From: an uncultured Clostridia bacterium
GTDB taxonomy: Bacteria > Bacillota > Clostridia > TANB77 > CAG-508
Direction of reading: 5' to 3'
NCBI GenBank assembly: GCA_944388935.1
Contig: CALXKK010000001.1
Coordinates: 1-62,343, forward strand
DNA length: 62,343 bases
Shown here: piece after piece, positions 15,445 through 23,826 of the stretch
How the letters are laid out: each line of letters starts with the position of its first letter
Position numbering within the stretch: position 1 is the first letter of the stretch
The notes under the pieces: model-generated
The model's database searches: none
The model's input: only the letters and a program-made list of their open reading frames with translations
Told to the model about the DNA's origin: nothing
Position numbers and translations under genes: made by a program

Positions 15445-17784
15445 TTATTTATTCTTCACAATTCTAGCAGAATACAATGTTACAGCTAAAGAAATTATGA
15501 ACAACAATGCTGCAAATAATCCTATACTTCCAACTGGGATTAACAATTGTTTTAAAACTATTACATTTTCCATATTTTTTACAATTGCATATAATATTGG
15601 TATTGATATAATAACTGATATCACCAGAGCTTTTATAAACATATATACAGATTCATATATTAATATTTTATTTATATTTCCGTTTGTAGCTCCCAGCCTT
15701 GATAATATTTTAAATTCTTCTCGCCTTTCGAATAAACTGGCACTTAAAATATTTATAGCACTTACCATTCCTATAATTATAATTGTTATTACAATTGTAT
15801 TTAATATTAATTGCAATATATTTATATAAATCGTTTTTTCTTGGTGTTCTAAAGAATAAATCATTGGTATAAAATTTTGATAGTTTTGTTCTTTGGCTAT
15901 ATTAGTTATATAATCTGAAAAAGAAATTACATTTTCACATCTTACTCTAACAAAACTTTTATTTGTTCCACTACTATATTCTTCATCATTCATATTTTTC
16001 GAAACAAAACTTTGAATTTTTTCTTCTATTTTATTATAAGTATCTATATTAACAAACATTGTACATCCATCATCAAAATCCTTAAATCCATCTAAAATCT
16101 CATCAGTTAATACAAAATTTCCGTTTAATTCTCCACCATCAATCATCTCGTAATAATCACTTTTAGCATTTTCTGCTTCCCCTTCTTTTGTTCCTGGATA
16201 TAATAAAGAGAACTTTATTTCATTGGTGTTAAAAGCTGAGCCATATTTATATGTATACTCATCTTCTCCTACTTTTTCAGTTTCTACTACTGTATTGTAA
16301 ATAATGTAATCCCCATAATTTGCATTTATTTTATTTATATATTCATTATATTTTTTATCATTCAATCCAACTAAAGATATTACCATTCCTTCTTTATATT
16401 TTTCATTATAATCATTAATCTCTAAATTTGATAAATAATTTATATCTTTTTTATCGTTATCATAGTAAAATACTCCAACATCACTTGAAATTGCACTAGT
16501 TGGCTCTACTAAAGCAAAAAGAACATCTGATATATATTCAAAATATTCTATTTTGTCCCCTGTTGTAGTGGTATAGTCATCAAGTATTTTTTTATAATCT
16601 ATTTTACTATTATGAATTACTAAATCTGCATCGATATCATAATCAGAAACTAAATCGGCAGACGCTTTTTCATAATTAATATACGTACTTACAGAAATAA
16701 ATGAAACCATGCATATTACTAGTAAAATCGTAATAACTCTATATTTATTTTTATTTCTTTTTAAATTTATTGAAGCTATTCTTCCTTCTACTGGAAGAAA
16801 TTTTCCTAAAATCGGATTTCTCTTTTTGTATTTTATTTGTTTATTATTTCTTATACTATCTATAACTGATGTGCTACTAGCCTTTACACTTGGTATAATT
16901 GCAGATATGTATATATTTAATAATATAATAATTAAAGCTACAATTACATATCTAATATCAACAACTAAACTAAAATTAAAAGAAGTAGGTGCTAATATAT
17001 TATTTATCATTTCTAAAATAAATTTTGACCCCAAAAATGAAATTATTCCTCCCATAATAATTCCGAAAATCGCCATAATAGTAGCTTCGAGAAATATCAT
17101 TTTTAATATTTGTCCTTCTGTTCCTCCTATGCTGTTTAATATTGCATATTCTCTTTTTCTTTCATTAATAGTTACTAAAAATGCATTGTATAATATGATT
17201 ATAAATAATATAGAAAACACTAATAATATAAGAACTATCATTAAATCTATTACATACGAAAAGTTTACTAGGCTTCTATATTCTAATTGTAAAGAATCTG
17301 TATAATCTAATGTTGCCCCCATTAAACCATATACTGTAAGCAATTTATCATTAAATGAACATTTTGATTCTGCATCTTTTTGCGAAAATTGTAATGTTTG
17401 AATTATATTACTTGAATATTTATACGTTTTCTTTGCATTTTTATATTTTATATATATATTGATTTTATCAGTATTGCTAAACGGATTCTCTCCTTCATTA
17501 AGTTCCTTTAAATCTTCATCATCATTTTGCTGTATATAGATTTTATCAATATAACTTTTATCTTTAATAAGAGCAAATTCCTCCGAACTTAATCCATTTA
17601 TTATAAAATGATAATCATTATACTGGATGTTTGTCCCCTCATTAATTCCATTTCTAATGCTTGATACCAAAATTAACGTAGTAAATATAAGAAAAGTACA
17701 CAATGCTATTGATATTGTTGTGTATATCGTTCTTTTTAAATTTTTTCTCATATTTTTTAGTGTTAGCCTTGTTTCTATTTTCAT
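15445..17784 (-). CDS. ABC transporter permease with FtsX domains
   Basis: About 779 residues with two FtsX units. A TM helix near residue 20, a large extracytoplasmic segment and three more TM helices (around 180-310) make the first unit. The same pattern repeats, with three C-terminal helices ending in IISLAVTLYSARIVKNK. The start at 17784 (MKIETRL) is used because AGAGGAG lies just upstream; an earlier in-frame ATG includes it. This MacB/BceB-like layout usually serves antimicrobial peptide resistance, bacteriocin export or lipoprotein handling. No adjacent two-component system was seen, so the substrate stays open. Confidence 0.88.
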   Translation of the reverse strand: MKIETRLTLKNMRKNLKRTIYTTISIALCTFLIFTTLILVSSIRNGINEGTNIQYNDYHFIINGLSSEEFALIKDKSYIDKIYIQQNDDEDLKELNEGENPFSNTDKINIYIKYKNAKKTYKYSSNIIQTLQFSQKDAESKCSFNDKLLTVYGLMGATLDYTDSLQLEYRSLVNFSYVIDLMIVLILLVFSILFIIILYNAFLVTINERKREYAILNSIGGTEGQILKMIFLEATIMAIFGIIMGGIISFLGSKFILEMINNILAPTSFNFSLVVDIRYVIVALIIILLNIYISAIIPSVKASSTSVIDSIRNNKQIKYKKRNPILGKFLPVEGRIASINLKRNKNKYRVITILLVICMVSFISVSTYINYEKASADLVSDYDIDADLVIHNSKIDYKKILDDYTTTTGDKIEYFEYISDVLFALVEPTSAISSDVGVFYYDNDKKDINYLSNLEINDYNEKYKEGMVISLVGLNDKKYNEYINKINANYGDYIIYNTVVETEKVGEDEYTYKYGSAFNTNEIKFSLLYPGTKEGEAENAKSDYYEMIDGGELNGNFVLTDEILDGFKDFDDGCTMFVNIDTYNKIEEKIQSFVSKNMNDEEYSSGTNKSFVRVRCENVISFSDYITNIAKEQNYQNFIPMIYSLEHQEKTIYINILQLILNTIVITIIIIGMVSAINILSASLFERREEFKILSRLGATNGNINKILIYESVYMFIKALVISVIISIPILYAIVKNMENVIVLKQLLIPVGSIGLFAALLFIISLAVTLYSARIVKNK

Positions 17785-17820
17785 ATAAATTACTCCTCTA
17801 TAACTAACCATGTTTTGTCG

Positions 17821-17889
17821 TGATTATATCATTTGTATATTATTAATACAATTTTATTTAAATATTTTGATTATATAGTTGATAGGCAC
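17821..17889 (-). promoter_or_regulatory. Repeated promoter element, copy B
   Basis: TTGTAT (17846-17851), 17 bp and TATAAT (17823-17828) drive the ABC transporter operon. The 69-bp block is nearly identical to 11069-11137. Confidence 0.78.
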
Positions 17890-17932
17890 CGAATCAATTA
17901 AAACAATTCAAACAACATCAATATTTTAGTCA

Positions 17933-17961
17933 TTGATTATTTATGTTAATCGTGATAGAAT
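17933..17961 (+). promoter_or_regulatory. Promoter of the DUF5052 lipoprotein gene
   Basis: TTGATT (17933-17938), 17 bp and TAGAAT (17956-17961) on the plus strand, about 90 bp upstream of the start codon. Confidence 0.6.
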
Positions 17962-18050
17962 ATTTTTATGTTGCTTTAATATCCTAATTTTTACAACAAA
18001 GGTTTAGCAACTATGGTAAAACAACTTTTTATAGGAGATTGGAGTTTCTA

Positions 18051-18674
18051 ATGAAAAAGAAACTAGCAGTATCATTAACTTCGGCAGTATTAATTTTGGC
18101 AGTCATTGGATTTGCCGGCTGTGGTTTCCTCGAAAGTAAACTAAATTCTTTTAAAGGAAGCTTGGTTGGCGTATCCTACACTGCTGATTTCTACGACAAC
18201 TACGGTGCAAAATTCTTTACCGCCTCTGGCGATAAGGTTGACATCGATGGGAACTATGTAGATGATGGTTACGACTCAGATGGGAATGCTACTTCTTCTC
18301 TTTCTTCTGTTATTACTATCACAATTGATGGTAAAGAAATAGAGGCTTGTGGCAACACAGTTATCTTTGAGGAGGAAGGACTTTCGCCAGATGTTGAGTT
18401 TAGTCTATCCGACGTAGATAGTGATTCTAGTGGATTGTCTGGATTAACTTCTATATCCAAGGTCATAAATAAGTACAAAAACTATTTTGGAAAGTCTAGA
18501 GTTGTAGTAATTCAGTCACAGCTCGGCGTTCCTATTCATGCTTATAGTGGCGATGATGTATATTGGGAAATTCCAGATGATTTACCTAAGATGACTAAAT
18601 TGATGGTAGACGGAAAAGCTCTGTATATTCATAGAGCAAATTTCGAAATCATCGATACCGAACTGATACAATAA
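18051..18674 (+). CDS. DUF5052 family lipoprotein
   Basis: A 207-residue exported lipoprotein. A Lys-rich start and hydrophobic core end in a lipobox (VIGFAGC), which would be lipid-modified after cleavage by LspA. The mature part shows the DUF5052 pattern: SLVGVSYTADFYDNYGAKF, GDKVDIDGNYV, VVIQSQLGVPIHAYSGDDVY and WEIPDDLPKMTKLMVDGKAL. The family is common in gut Clostridia and its function is unknown. The ATG at 18051 is preferred (TTGGAG 6 bp upstream). It lies on the opposite strand to the surrounding genes, with its own promoter and strong terminator, and it looks less AT-rich than them, so it may have been acquired. Confidence 0.85.
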   Translation: MKKKLAVSLTSAVLILAVIGFAGCGFLESKLNSFKGSLVGVSYTADFYDNYGAKFFTASGDKVDIDGNYVDDGYDSDGNATSSLSSVITITIDGKEIEACGNTVIFEEEGLSPDVEFSLSDVDSDSSGLSGLTSISKVINKYKNYFGKSRVVVIQSQLGVPIHAYSGDDVYWEIPDDLPKMTKLMVDGKALYIHRANFEIIDTELIQ

Positions 18675-18679
18675 TGCTA

Positions 18680-18712
18680 AGCAAGTGCAGCCTATATAAG
18701 GCTGCACTTGCT
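18680..18712 (+). terminator. Strong terminator of the DUF5052 gene
   Basis: AGCAAGTGCAGCC and GGCTGCACTTGCT are perfect 13-bp arms around a TATATAA loop, 6 bp after the stop codon, with a short T-run after. Confidence 0.88.
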
Positions 18713-18734
18713 ACTTTTTGATTATGTATATTTT

Positions 18735-18890
18735 CTAATTGTCCGAAGAATCAAACATTATTACAATTGATTGTTTTGAGTTATCTTTTGAAAAATAAAT
18801 ATAATTATCATCTTATTTTTCCAATTATTATTGTTACAATTCCTAAAACTAATAATATTATACTTAGTATATCTATAAAATTTAAATACA
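18735..18890 (-). pseudogene. Deleted paralogue of the 11179-12018 membrane protein gene
   Basis: Begins ATG with MYLNFIDILSIILLVLGIV, matching the start of the intact protein (MYLNFVDIVSLILLVLGIV). It then jumps after a frameshift to DDNYIYFSKDNSKQ and again to SIVIMFDSSDN-stop, the same ending as the intact gene. Around 230 codons have been lost in two deletions. The remnant is in the 240-bp gap between the lipoprotein and the next gene. Confidence 0.8.
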
Positions 18891-18914
18891 TTTTTTCTCC
18901 TTATAAATTATAAT

Positions 18915-19700
18915 TTAGTTAATAGTTGCAATTATAAATAAATCACCAGAATTAATTAATTTCTCTGCTGTGTTTTCATCAGATAGTTCTCCATTATAAG
19001 CTACCCAATATTGCGAATTTTGGTAATTCAATACTCCAGTTTTTTCATAAGTTTCATATTTAATAGTTCTATCTTCTTCTGCCAAGAATCTATCTCTTGT
19101 ATAATCTTTTACGATATGAATTTTATTATTTCTTGCTTCATATAATACGTCAATTATAAAAATATCACCTTCAGTTGTAGATTGGACAACTCTAATAAAT
19201 GCATTTTCTTTTTTGTTGTATTTATCCATAAAGTCACTATACAAGTTATCATTATAAATTGTCGCTCCAATCACAAAACAATTATCTTTTTTTGCTTGTT
19301 CTATAGAATAATTTTGTGGTAAGGTTCTAATGTCTGTATAGTCATCTGTAAGACTATGAATATAGAAATCATTTATATCTGATATTCCCTTATATTCTAC
19401 TTTATAGCTCTCTTCGAGTGCATTTGTTCCTTGGGTAGGGGTAATCGGGAAATACTTATCTTCCATTATAAATCCTACTGTTTTCCCTTTTTCATCTTTA
19501 AATGTAATTGCATATCCACCAAAACTGGATGCCCATTCAACATTTACAAATTTATATTGCTTTTCAGGGAAACTCTTTTTTAAATAATTTGTAGCAGAAA
19601 TTCTTGCTATTTGTTTTGGAATTATTCCACTAATCCATAATCCTAAAATAATAATTATAATTATAACTACCATTGATATTATTTTTCTTTTTTTGCTCAT
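18915..19700 (-). CDS. Membrane-anchored extracytoplasmic protein, unknown function
   Basis: A 261-residue protein. A Lys/Arg start and one hydrophobic helix (IISMVVIIIIIILGLWI, residues 7-24) anchor it. The remaining part is soluble with aromatic-rich strands (KQYKFVNVEWASSFGGYAITF). I do not recognise the family. Part of a second copy survives at 13819-13890. It is transcribed from repeated promoter copy D. It belongs to the same group of single-pass proteins as its neighbours. Confidence 0.7.
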   Translation of the reverse strand: MSKKRKIISMVVIIIIIILGLWISGIIPKQIARISATNYLKKSFPEKQYKFVNVEWASSFGGYAITFKDEKGKTVGFIMEDKYFPITPTQGTNALEESYKVEYKGISDINDFYIHSLTDDYTDIRTLPQNYSIEQAKKDNCFVIGATIYNDNLYSDFMDKYNKKENAFIRVVQSTTEGDIFIIDVLYEARNNKIHIVKDYTRDRFLAEEDRTIKYETYEKTGVLNYQNSQYWVAYNGELSDENTAEKLINSGDLFIIATIN

Positions 19701-19736
19701 AATATTCTCCCCTATACAATACTATTTATTGTCGTG

Positions 19737-19765
19737 ATTATAACATTAATATATAATTTATACAA
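19737..19765 (-). promoter_or_regulatory. Repeated promoter, copy D
   Basis: TTGTAT (19760-19765), 17 bp and TATAAT (19737-19742) upstream of the 18915-19700 gene; the core matches copies A-C. Confidence 0.7.
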
Positions 19766-19863
19766 CAAAGTATTTGCCATACTAATCACTCCTTTATTAT
19801 CATTTTAATAGCCAATTTGATATATCGTATATTTGAAGTTGTATTTTCGTTCTCATTAACCTG

Positions 19864-20973
19864 TTATTTGATAATATTATTTCCTATGTATTGTGTCGCA
19901 ATTCTATTTTCTGGCTTTACATCAAATGTATATAAAACGATTAAGAAAATCCATTCCAATGGTTTCATTAAAATATATGTAATATCAGCTTCTATACTAG
20001 TATTTATATGTTTTGATAATGGATAACCATATTTGTCATAAATATATCTTATAAAGTGATGAAATCTTGGCATTTTTTCTTTTATTAAATCTTCAAAAGC
20101 ATTTGCAATACATAATTGCCTATTAACTACAATCTTTTCACCATGTCTAATTCCCATACGGATAGGCTTTACAAGATTTCTATGTCCTCTTAAAGATACT
20201 GTACATAGATAATGAGCATCATAAGTAATTGGTGGTGGTGATATCTTGGTAGATAAAGTCCAATCACTTGTCTCCAAAAATGCTTTTATGGCTTCATCTG
20301 GTCTTTGACCAAAAAGCACCAAGATACAAATAAGTATTACTACAAGTGGTATTGCAAAAACAATTGCTATTATTGGCCAATTATCTATATTATAAAGAAT
20401 TTTACTACATTCATTTAAAAATTTATTTTTATATTCTTTTCTCTCCAAATTTTGCTGTTTATATTTCTTCATAATTTCAATTTCTGCTCTTATGCAACAT
20501 AATATATAATTTAATGGAAATAGAACTAAATATGGTATTCCCCAAATAAATTCTTCTATTATATTTTTGCTTAGTTGTATTATCCAAATAATCATATAAA
20601 TTGAACAAATAAAAATTCCAGCCATTGCCACTACTATTATTAGTGGAGGTAGTTTTAGCTTTTTTACTCTAAGTAAAATATAGGATATAATTCCCAATCC
20701 TAAAATTGAGAATACTGTAGGTAAACTCCAAGAAGCAATTGGACTGTGTAAGCCCAATTCCATTCCTCCTAGTCTTAACGTTTCTGGATAATCTTTAAAA
20801 TCACACATAATATATAAAAGTACTGTAAGTGGTATTCCTAGTAAGAAAATTAAAATATCTATAACATTTTCTTTTATTTTTTTCTTTTTAAATAAATTCA
20901 AAATATTAAGAAAAGTTAATATTATTGGAACCATTAAAACTAAAAAACCTATTACCAAATATATTATTGCCAT
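19864..20973 (-). CDS. DUF6688 family polytopic membrane protein
   Basis: A 369-residue protein with about six hydrophobic helices in the N-terminal two thirds (starting IYLVIGFLVLMVPIILTFL). A conserved C-terminal domain follows: SLRGHRNLVKPIRMGIRHGE, AFEDLIKEKMPRFHHFIRYI and TYILMKPLEWIFLIVLYTFD. This tail, with the KPLEW segment, is typical of the DUF6688 family. The role is unknown. It follows the PepSY-like protein gene by 10 bp and is likely co-transcribed with it. Confidence 0.72.
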   Translation of the reverse strand: MAIIYLVIGFLVLMVPIILTFLNILNLFKKKKIKENVIDILIFLLGIPLTVLLYIMCDFKDYPETLRLGGMELGLHSPIASWSLPTVFSILGLGIISYILLRVKKLKLPPLIIVVAMAGIFICSIYMIIWIIQLSKNIIEEFIWGIPYLVLFPLNYILCCIRAEIEIMKKYKQQNLERKEYKNKFLNECSKILYNIDNWPIIAIVFAIPLVVILICILVLFGQRPDEAIKAFLETSDWTLSTKISPPPITYDAHYLCTVSLRGHRNLVKPIRMGIRHGEKIVVNRQLCIANAFEDLIKEKMPRFHHFIRYIYDKYGYPLSKHINTSIEADITYILMKPLEWIFLIVLYTFDVKPENRIATQYIGNNIIK

Positions 20974-20983
20974 ATTTCACTCC

Positions 20984-22255
20984 TTAATCACTGGAATCTC
21001 CAGCGCCTACAATATTTCCATTTATAGCGTTCACATAAATATACAAGCTTGTTAATGGATCATTTTCATCAAATAATCTTATCTTCCACATAAGAGTATT
21101 TCTATAATCAGATACTTGCCATTTTGGATTCCAATGAGCACTTTTACTAATAGCACTTAAATCAGATATTAATTCTGCCGAAACAGAATCTTGATTATTT
21201 TTTCCTCTACTATAAAATTCAGAACTCCATGGTTGATACTGATACTTCTCTTTCTTTGCCTCGTTATCTGCTATATCACAAGCCTTATCCAATGGAATTA
21301 TTTCAATTTGCTGATTATTATAGTTTGCATAATATTTACCATTTACGATGGAATATTCTACAGCATAATCATCATTATTTGTATTCATATTTTCTGATGG
21401 TATCAATGTTGTAGAATTTATATCATAATAAATACATTTTGTATTTACAATTTTACTTACAATTAAAATATTAGCAAAATATTTATCTTGGTAATCACCA
21501 AACTCATATTTTATATTTCCTATGTTTTGCTTAATATTTTTTATTTCATATTTAGAAAGAGTAATTATAGCTGTTTCATTATTTGGATCAAATGCTGGTA
21601 TATCCTCAGGTGATTGTGCTCCTAGAAGTTTTATTGCATTTTGATAGTCAATCTCATTATTTTCTATTATTGCTTGATACACCCATTGCTTTTTTTCTAT
21701 TAAATTTGGAATACTTGGAAGAGTATCTAAATTATTTTTTAAAGAATAATTTTTATCACGGTTAAAATCATATTTTTTATAATATTTTGTCCAATCTTCT
21801 AATTTTTTTATCAACCTTTCCTTATCTTCTAAATCGCTTAATATAACTTGTCCGCCATTTTCTGACCTTTTTATAATTCCTATTTCAGAATTATCTAAGA
21901 AAAACACATAATTTTTGCTTTTAGTATTATAATCAAACTCTATAAATTGGTCTTCATCTTGCATTTTTGTAATTTCATCTTCAGTATATGTTTTTCCTTC
22001 ATTTATTCCTGTAATTCTATAGTACAGTTCATTATATATAAGTTTAAAATCTTCAACATCATCATAGATAATTACATATTTTTCCTCTTTATTTTTATAT
22101 ATTATTCTATCAGGTGTTGGAAGATCTGTATTTTCTGCCACTTTACCAACTGTATCTTCTTGAATTACTTCATTATTCATTTCTATTCTAAAAAGGATAA
22201 ATAAACTAATGAATATAATTATTAATAGAAATATGTATATTAATACTCTTTTCAA
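20984..22255 (-). CDS. Membrane-anchored protein with PepSY-like C-terminus
   Basis: A 423-residue protein. One N-terminal helix (VLIYIFLLIIIFISLFILF) anchors a large polar extracytoplasmic part. The last 60 residues (HWNPKWQVSDYRNTLMWKIRLF ... YIYVNAINGNIVGAGDSSD) have the strand order and 'xYVNAxxGxIxG' ending of PepSY-like domains. The middle region is not recognised. It is the gene before the DUF6688 protein in the same direction. Some PepSY-type domains inhibit peptidases or bind cell-wall ligands, but that role is only a possibility here. Confidence 0.65.
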   Translation of the reverse strand: MKRVLIYIFLLIIIFISLFILFRIEMNNEVIQEDTVGKVAENTDLPTPDRIIYKNKEEKYVIIYDDVEDFKLIYNELYYRITGINEGKTYTEDEITKMQDEDQFIEFDYNTKSKNYVFFLDNSEIGIIKRSENGGQVILSDLEDKERLIKKLEDWTKYYKKYDFNRDKNYSLKNNLDTLPSIPNLIEKKQWVYQAIIENNEIDYQNAIKLLGAQSPEDIPAFDPNNETAIITLSKYEIKNIKQNIGNIKYEFGDYQDKYFANILIVSKIVNTKCIYYDINSTTLIPSENMNTNNDDYAVEYSIVNGKYYANYNNQQIEIIPLDKACDIADNEAKKEKYQYQPWSSEFYSRGKNNQDSVSAELISDLSAISKSAHWNPKWQVSDYRNTLMWKIRLFDENDPLTSLYIYVNAINGNIVGAGDSSD

Positions 22256-22281
22256 TATTTCTCCTCCATATTTATATATAT

Positions 22282-22947
22282 TTAGCCTCCCATAACATAT
22301 GTCATATATTGATAACCGTTCATATTTGTATCATTTGCAAATTCTTCTTTAGGTAAATCTTTCTTTAAAATAGAATCTTTATAATATGATAAATATGTAA
22401 CTAATCTATATAATCTTGTATTTTCACTAAAATTTAAAATGATATCCCTATTTCCTTCCATGCTACTATTATCAAAGTCAAAAATAATATAATTCTTCCC
22501 TGATGTCATCATCGTATTAATTGAGTCCGGTGAAAAACAATTCAAATTATAATCATCCATTGCTGAATAACTCATTCTGTCTTCTGCAACTTCTAAAAGA
22601 TGTGCATAATTTTCATCATCTTTTTCAAACACATAAAATGCTCCTATTTTTGATGACTTAAAATAAATTCTGTCCGGATCTTTATTGTACACGTAAGGAT
22701 TAAATGATTTAAAATCTTGATAACTGTTTCCATAATCTGCCTCATCTTTTTCCACAGTTGCTTTTAATTTTTCTATTTCTGATTTAGAATATACTTTCGA
22801 CAAACTTGTTAGTTTTTCTTTATCTTTTATTAATTGTTCTTGGTCTATTAATAATTTGGTACCAAAACCCCAAGCAAATCCTATTCCTAGTAATATTATA
22901 ATTACTATAAAATATATAATTATTTGTTTCTTATTTGTTTTTTTCAT
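22282..22947 (-). CDS. Membrane-anchored extracytoplasmic protein, unknown function
   Basis: A 221-residue protein. The N-terminal segment IIIYFIVIIILLGIGFAWGF is a signal anchor. A coiled-coil-like region (LIDQEQLIKDKEKLTSLSKV) follows, then a mixed domain ending MTYVMGG. No family is recognised. It is likely the first gene of the unit that continues into the PepSY-like and DUF6688 genes (27-bp and 10-bp gaps), which suggests a shared envelope role. Confidence 0.65.
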   Translation of the reverse strand: MKKTNKKQIIIYFIVIIILLGIGFAWGFGTKLLIDQEQLIKDKEKLTSLSKVYSKSEIEKLKATVEKDEADYGNSYQDFKSFNPYVYNKDPDRIYFKSSKIGAFYVFEKDDENYAHLLEVAEDRMSYSAMDDYNLNCFSPDSINTMMTSGKNYIIFDFDNSSMEGNRDIILNFSENTRLYRLVTYLSYYKDSILKKDLPKEEFANDTNMNGYQYMTYVMGG

Positions 22948-23030
22948 ATATTTTCTCCATATTATAATTTCAATTCAAACTAATACTTTAACTTTACAAA
23001 ATTTTACCATAAATACAATATGTTTACAAT

Positions 23031-23067
23031 AGAAAACGTTGAAATCTTATTGATTTCAACGTTTTCT
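23031..23067 (-). terminator. Terminator-like perfect hairpin
   Basis: AGAAAACGTTGAAATC and its exact complement form a 16-bp stem with a TTATT loop. It is nearly the same as the hairpin at 14632-14668. It lies downstream of the small gene at 23123 on the minus strand. Confidence 0.75.
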
Positions 23068-23122
23068 ACATTTTTTTATAAATACAAACATTAGATTTTC
23101 TATATTTATGCCATCACAAATT

Positions 23123-23371
23123 TTATTGTTTGTCTAGCAATTTATATATTGGATACTCCTTTATATTTTTCAATTCTTCAATAGATAATTTCTTTTTATA
23201 GTATTCTATTTCTTTTTTTCTCGCTAATAATATTGAAATAGCAAATAAAATCATATTGTCTTCAGTATTTCTTTGTAATTCTATAATTTCTTCAATTTCT
23301 TCATCTTTAAAATTTCTAAAAAGAGTTTGGTTTCTATTTAGTTTAACAAAAGCTTTTAATGTAGATACCAA
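23123..23371 (-). CDS. Hypothetical protein, possibly a gene remnant
   Basis: An 82-residue frame with a helical, charged sequence (FKDEEIEEIIELQRN, KKEIEYYKKKLSIEELKNI). Its only start is TTG and no ribosome site is visible. In-frame coding-like sequence (a hydrophobic SLIIISIQL stretch) continues upstream to about 23420 without a start codon. It may be the tail of a decayed membrane protein gene rather than a working gene. Confidence 0.35.
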   Translation of the reverse strand: MVSTLKAFVKLNRNQTLFRNFKDEEIEEIIELQRNTEDNMILFAISILLARKKEIEYYKKKLSIEELKNIKEYPIYKLLDKQ

Positions 23372-23485
23372 CTGTATTGAAATTATAATTAGTGATAGTC
23401 GTCGTAAAGCTAAAAAATGAATTAATTTTTAATAGTGTTATTAATCAAATTATTGAATATGAATTAGAAAATTTGGAAGAATAAT

Positions 23486-23514
23486 TTGACTTTTATTAGC
23501 TTCTATGCTAATAT
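23486..23514 (+). promoter_or_regulatory. Promoter of the putative antitoxin RNA
   Basis: TTGACT (23486-23491), 17 bp and TAATAT (23509-23514). The predicted start at about 23521 gives an RNA of about 80 nt ending at the terminator at 23567-23600. Confidence 0.65.
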
Positions 23515-23520
23515 ATAAGT

Positions 23521-23600
23521 AGCTTAAGCAAATGTGTCTTTAATCGTATGAAGTCAATTTGCTATCAGTATGTGTACTGCAATTGCACATACTATTTTTT
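23521..23600 (+). ncRNA. Candidate antitoxin RNA of a par/Fst-like type I system
   Basis: An untranslated transcript of about 80 nt is predicted from its promoter and terminator. It contains AATCGTATGAAGTCA and ATTTGCTATC (23542-23566). These match, on the same DNA strand, the start region of the peptide gene (23738-23764), so the RNA would be complementary to the peptide's ribosome site and first codons. Its terminator is AGTATGTG/CACATACT followed by ATTTTTTT. The terminator loop contains CTGCAAT, complementary to AUUGCAG in the loop of the peptide mRNA terminator. The same arrangement (convergent RNAs, repeats at the translation start, pairing terminator loops) is known from par of pAD1 (RNA I/RNA II). 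Inferred, not proven. Confidence 0.65.
23542..23566 (+). repeat. Direct repeat R1 (in the antitoxin RNA)
   Basis: Matches R2 at 23738-23764 in the same orientation: 15 identical bases, a 2-base gap, then ten bases with a single G/A change. R2 covers the peptide gene's start codon and the bases just before it. Confidence 0.85.
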
Positions 23601-23604
23601 TGCC

Positions 23605-23642
23605 TAAAAAAGTAGAAGTGAACTGCAATTTCACTTCTACTT
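23605..23642 (-). terminator. Terminator of the small peptide mRNA
   Basis: AAGTAGAAGTGAA (23610-23622) and TTCACTTCTACTT (23630-23642) pair perfectly over 13 bp. A minus-strand T-run follows. The loop (23623-23629) is complementary to the loop of the opposing RNA's terminator. Confidence 0.85.
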
Positions 23643-23663
23643 CCGACTATGTATTGTATACTC

Positions 23664-23753
23664 CTAGTCTTTGTCTTCGTTTGTTTCTTCAGCTTTTGAT
23701 TTTTCTGCTAAAAGCATATCTATCAATTGCCAAATCAAATCGTATGAAGTCAT
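23664..23753 (-). CDS. 29-residue peptide, candidate type I toxin
   Basis: Encodes MTSYDLIWQLIDMLLAEK followed by a charged tail SKAEETNEDKD. A strong AAGGGGGA ribosome site lies 9 bp upstream. A short hydrophobic segment with a Glu/Asp/Lys tail resembles Fst-type toxins in size and layout, though not in sequence. It has its own promoter and terminator. In the 5' leader CCTTTC (mRNA, from 23784-23789) can pair with GAAAGG overlapping the ribosome site, as in the Fst mRNA, where a 5' stem hides the site. Residues 3-15 are partly hydrophobic but include Asp and Gln, so membrane insertion is uncertain. Toxin activity is inferred from the layout. Confidence 0.6.
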   Translation of the reverse strand: MTSYDLIWQLIDMLLAEKSKAEETNEDKD

Positions 23754-23764
23754 AATTTACTATC
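23738..23764 (-). repeat. Direct repeat R2 (peptide start region)
   Basis: Second copy of the R1 sequence; it spans the peptide start codon (23751-23753) and the bases between it and the ribosome site. Confidence 0.85.
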
Positions 23765-23797
23765 CCCCTTTCTACCTTTAAGCGAAAGGTTGGTAAT

Positions 23798-23826
23798 ATT
23801 TTACAATAATTCTATTTAAATTACAA
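23798..23826 (-). promoter_or_regulatory. Promoter of the small peptide mRNA
   Basis: TTGTAA (23821-23826), 17 bp and TAAAAT (23798-23803) on the minus strand; predicted leader of about 38 nt. Confidence 0.6.

Noticed and set aside
23407..23484. Plus-strand frame ending NQIIEYELENLEE
   Set aside because: Looks like a coding tail but has no start codon or ribosome site and no recognised family; left as possible decay.
23664..23753. Calling the 29-residue peptide a canonical Fst toxin
   Set aside because: It lacks the Pro-Phe-Val-Gly and WL core of Fst; only the RNA layout is similar.
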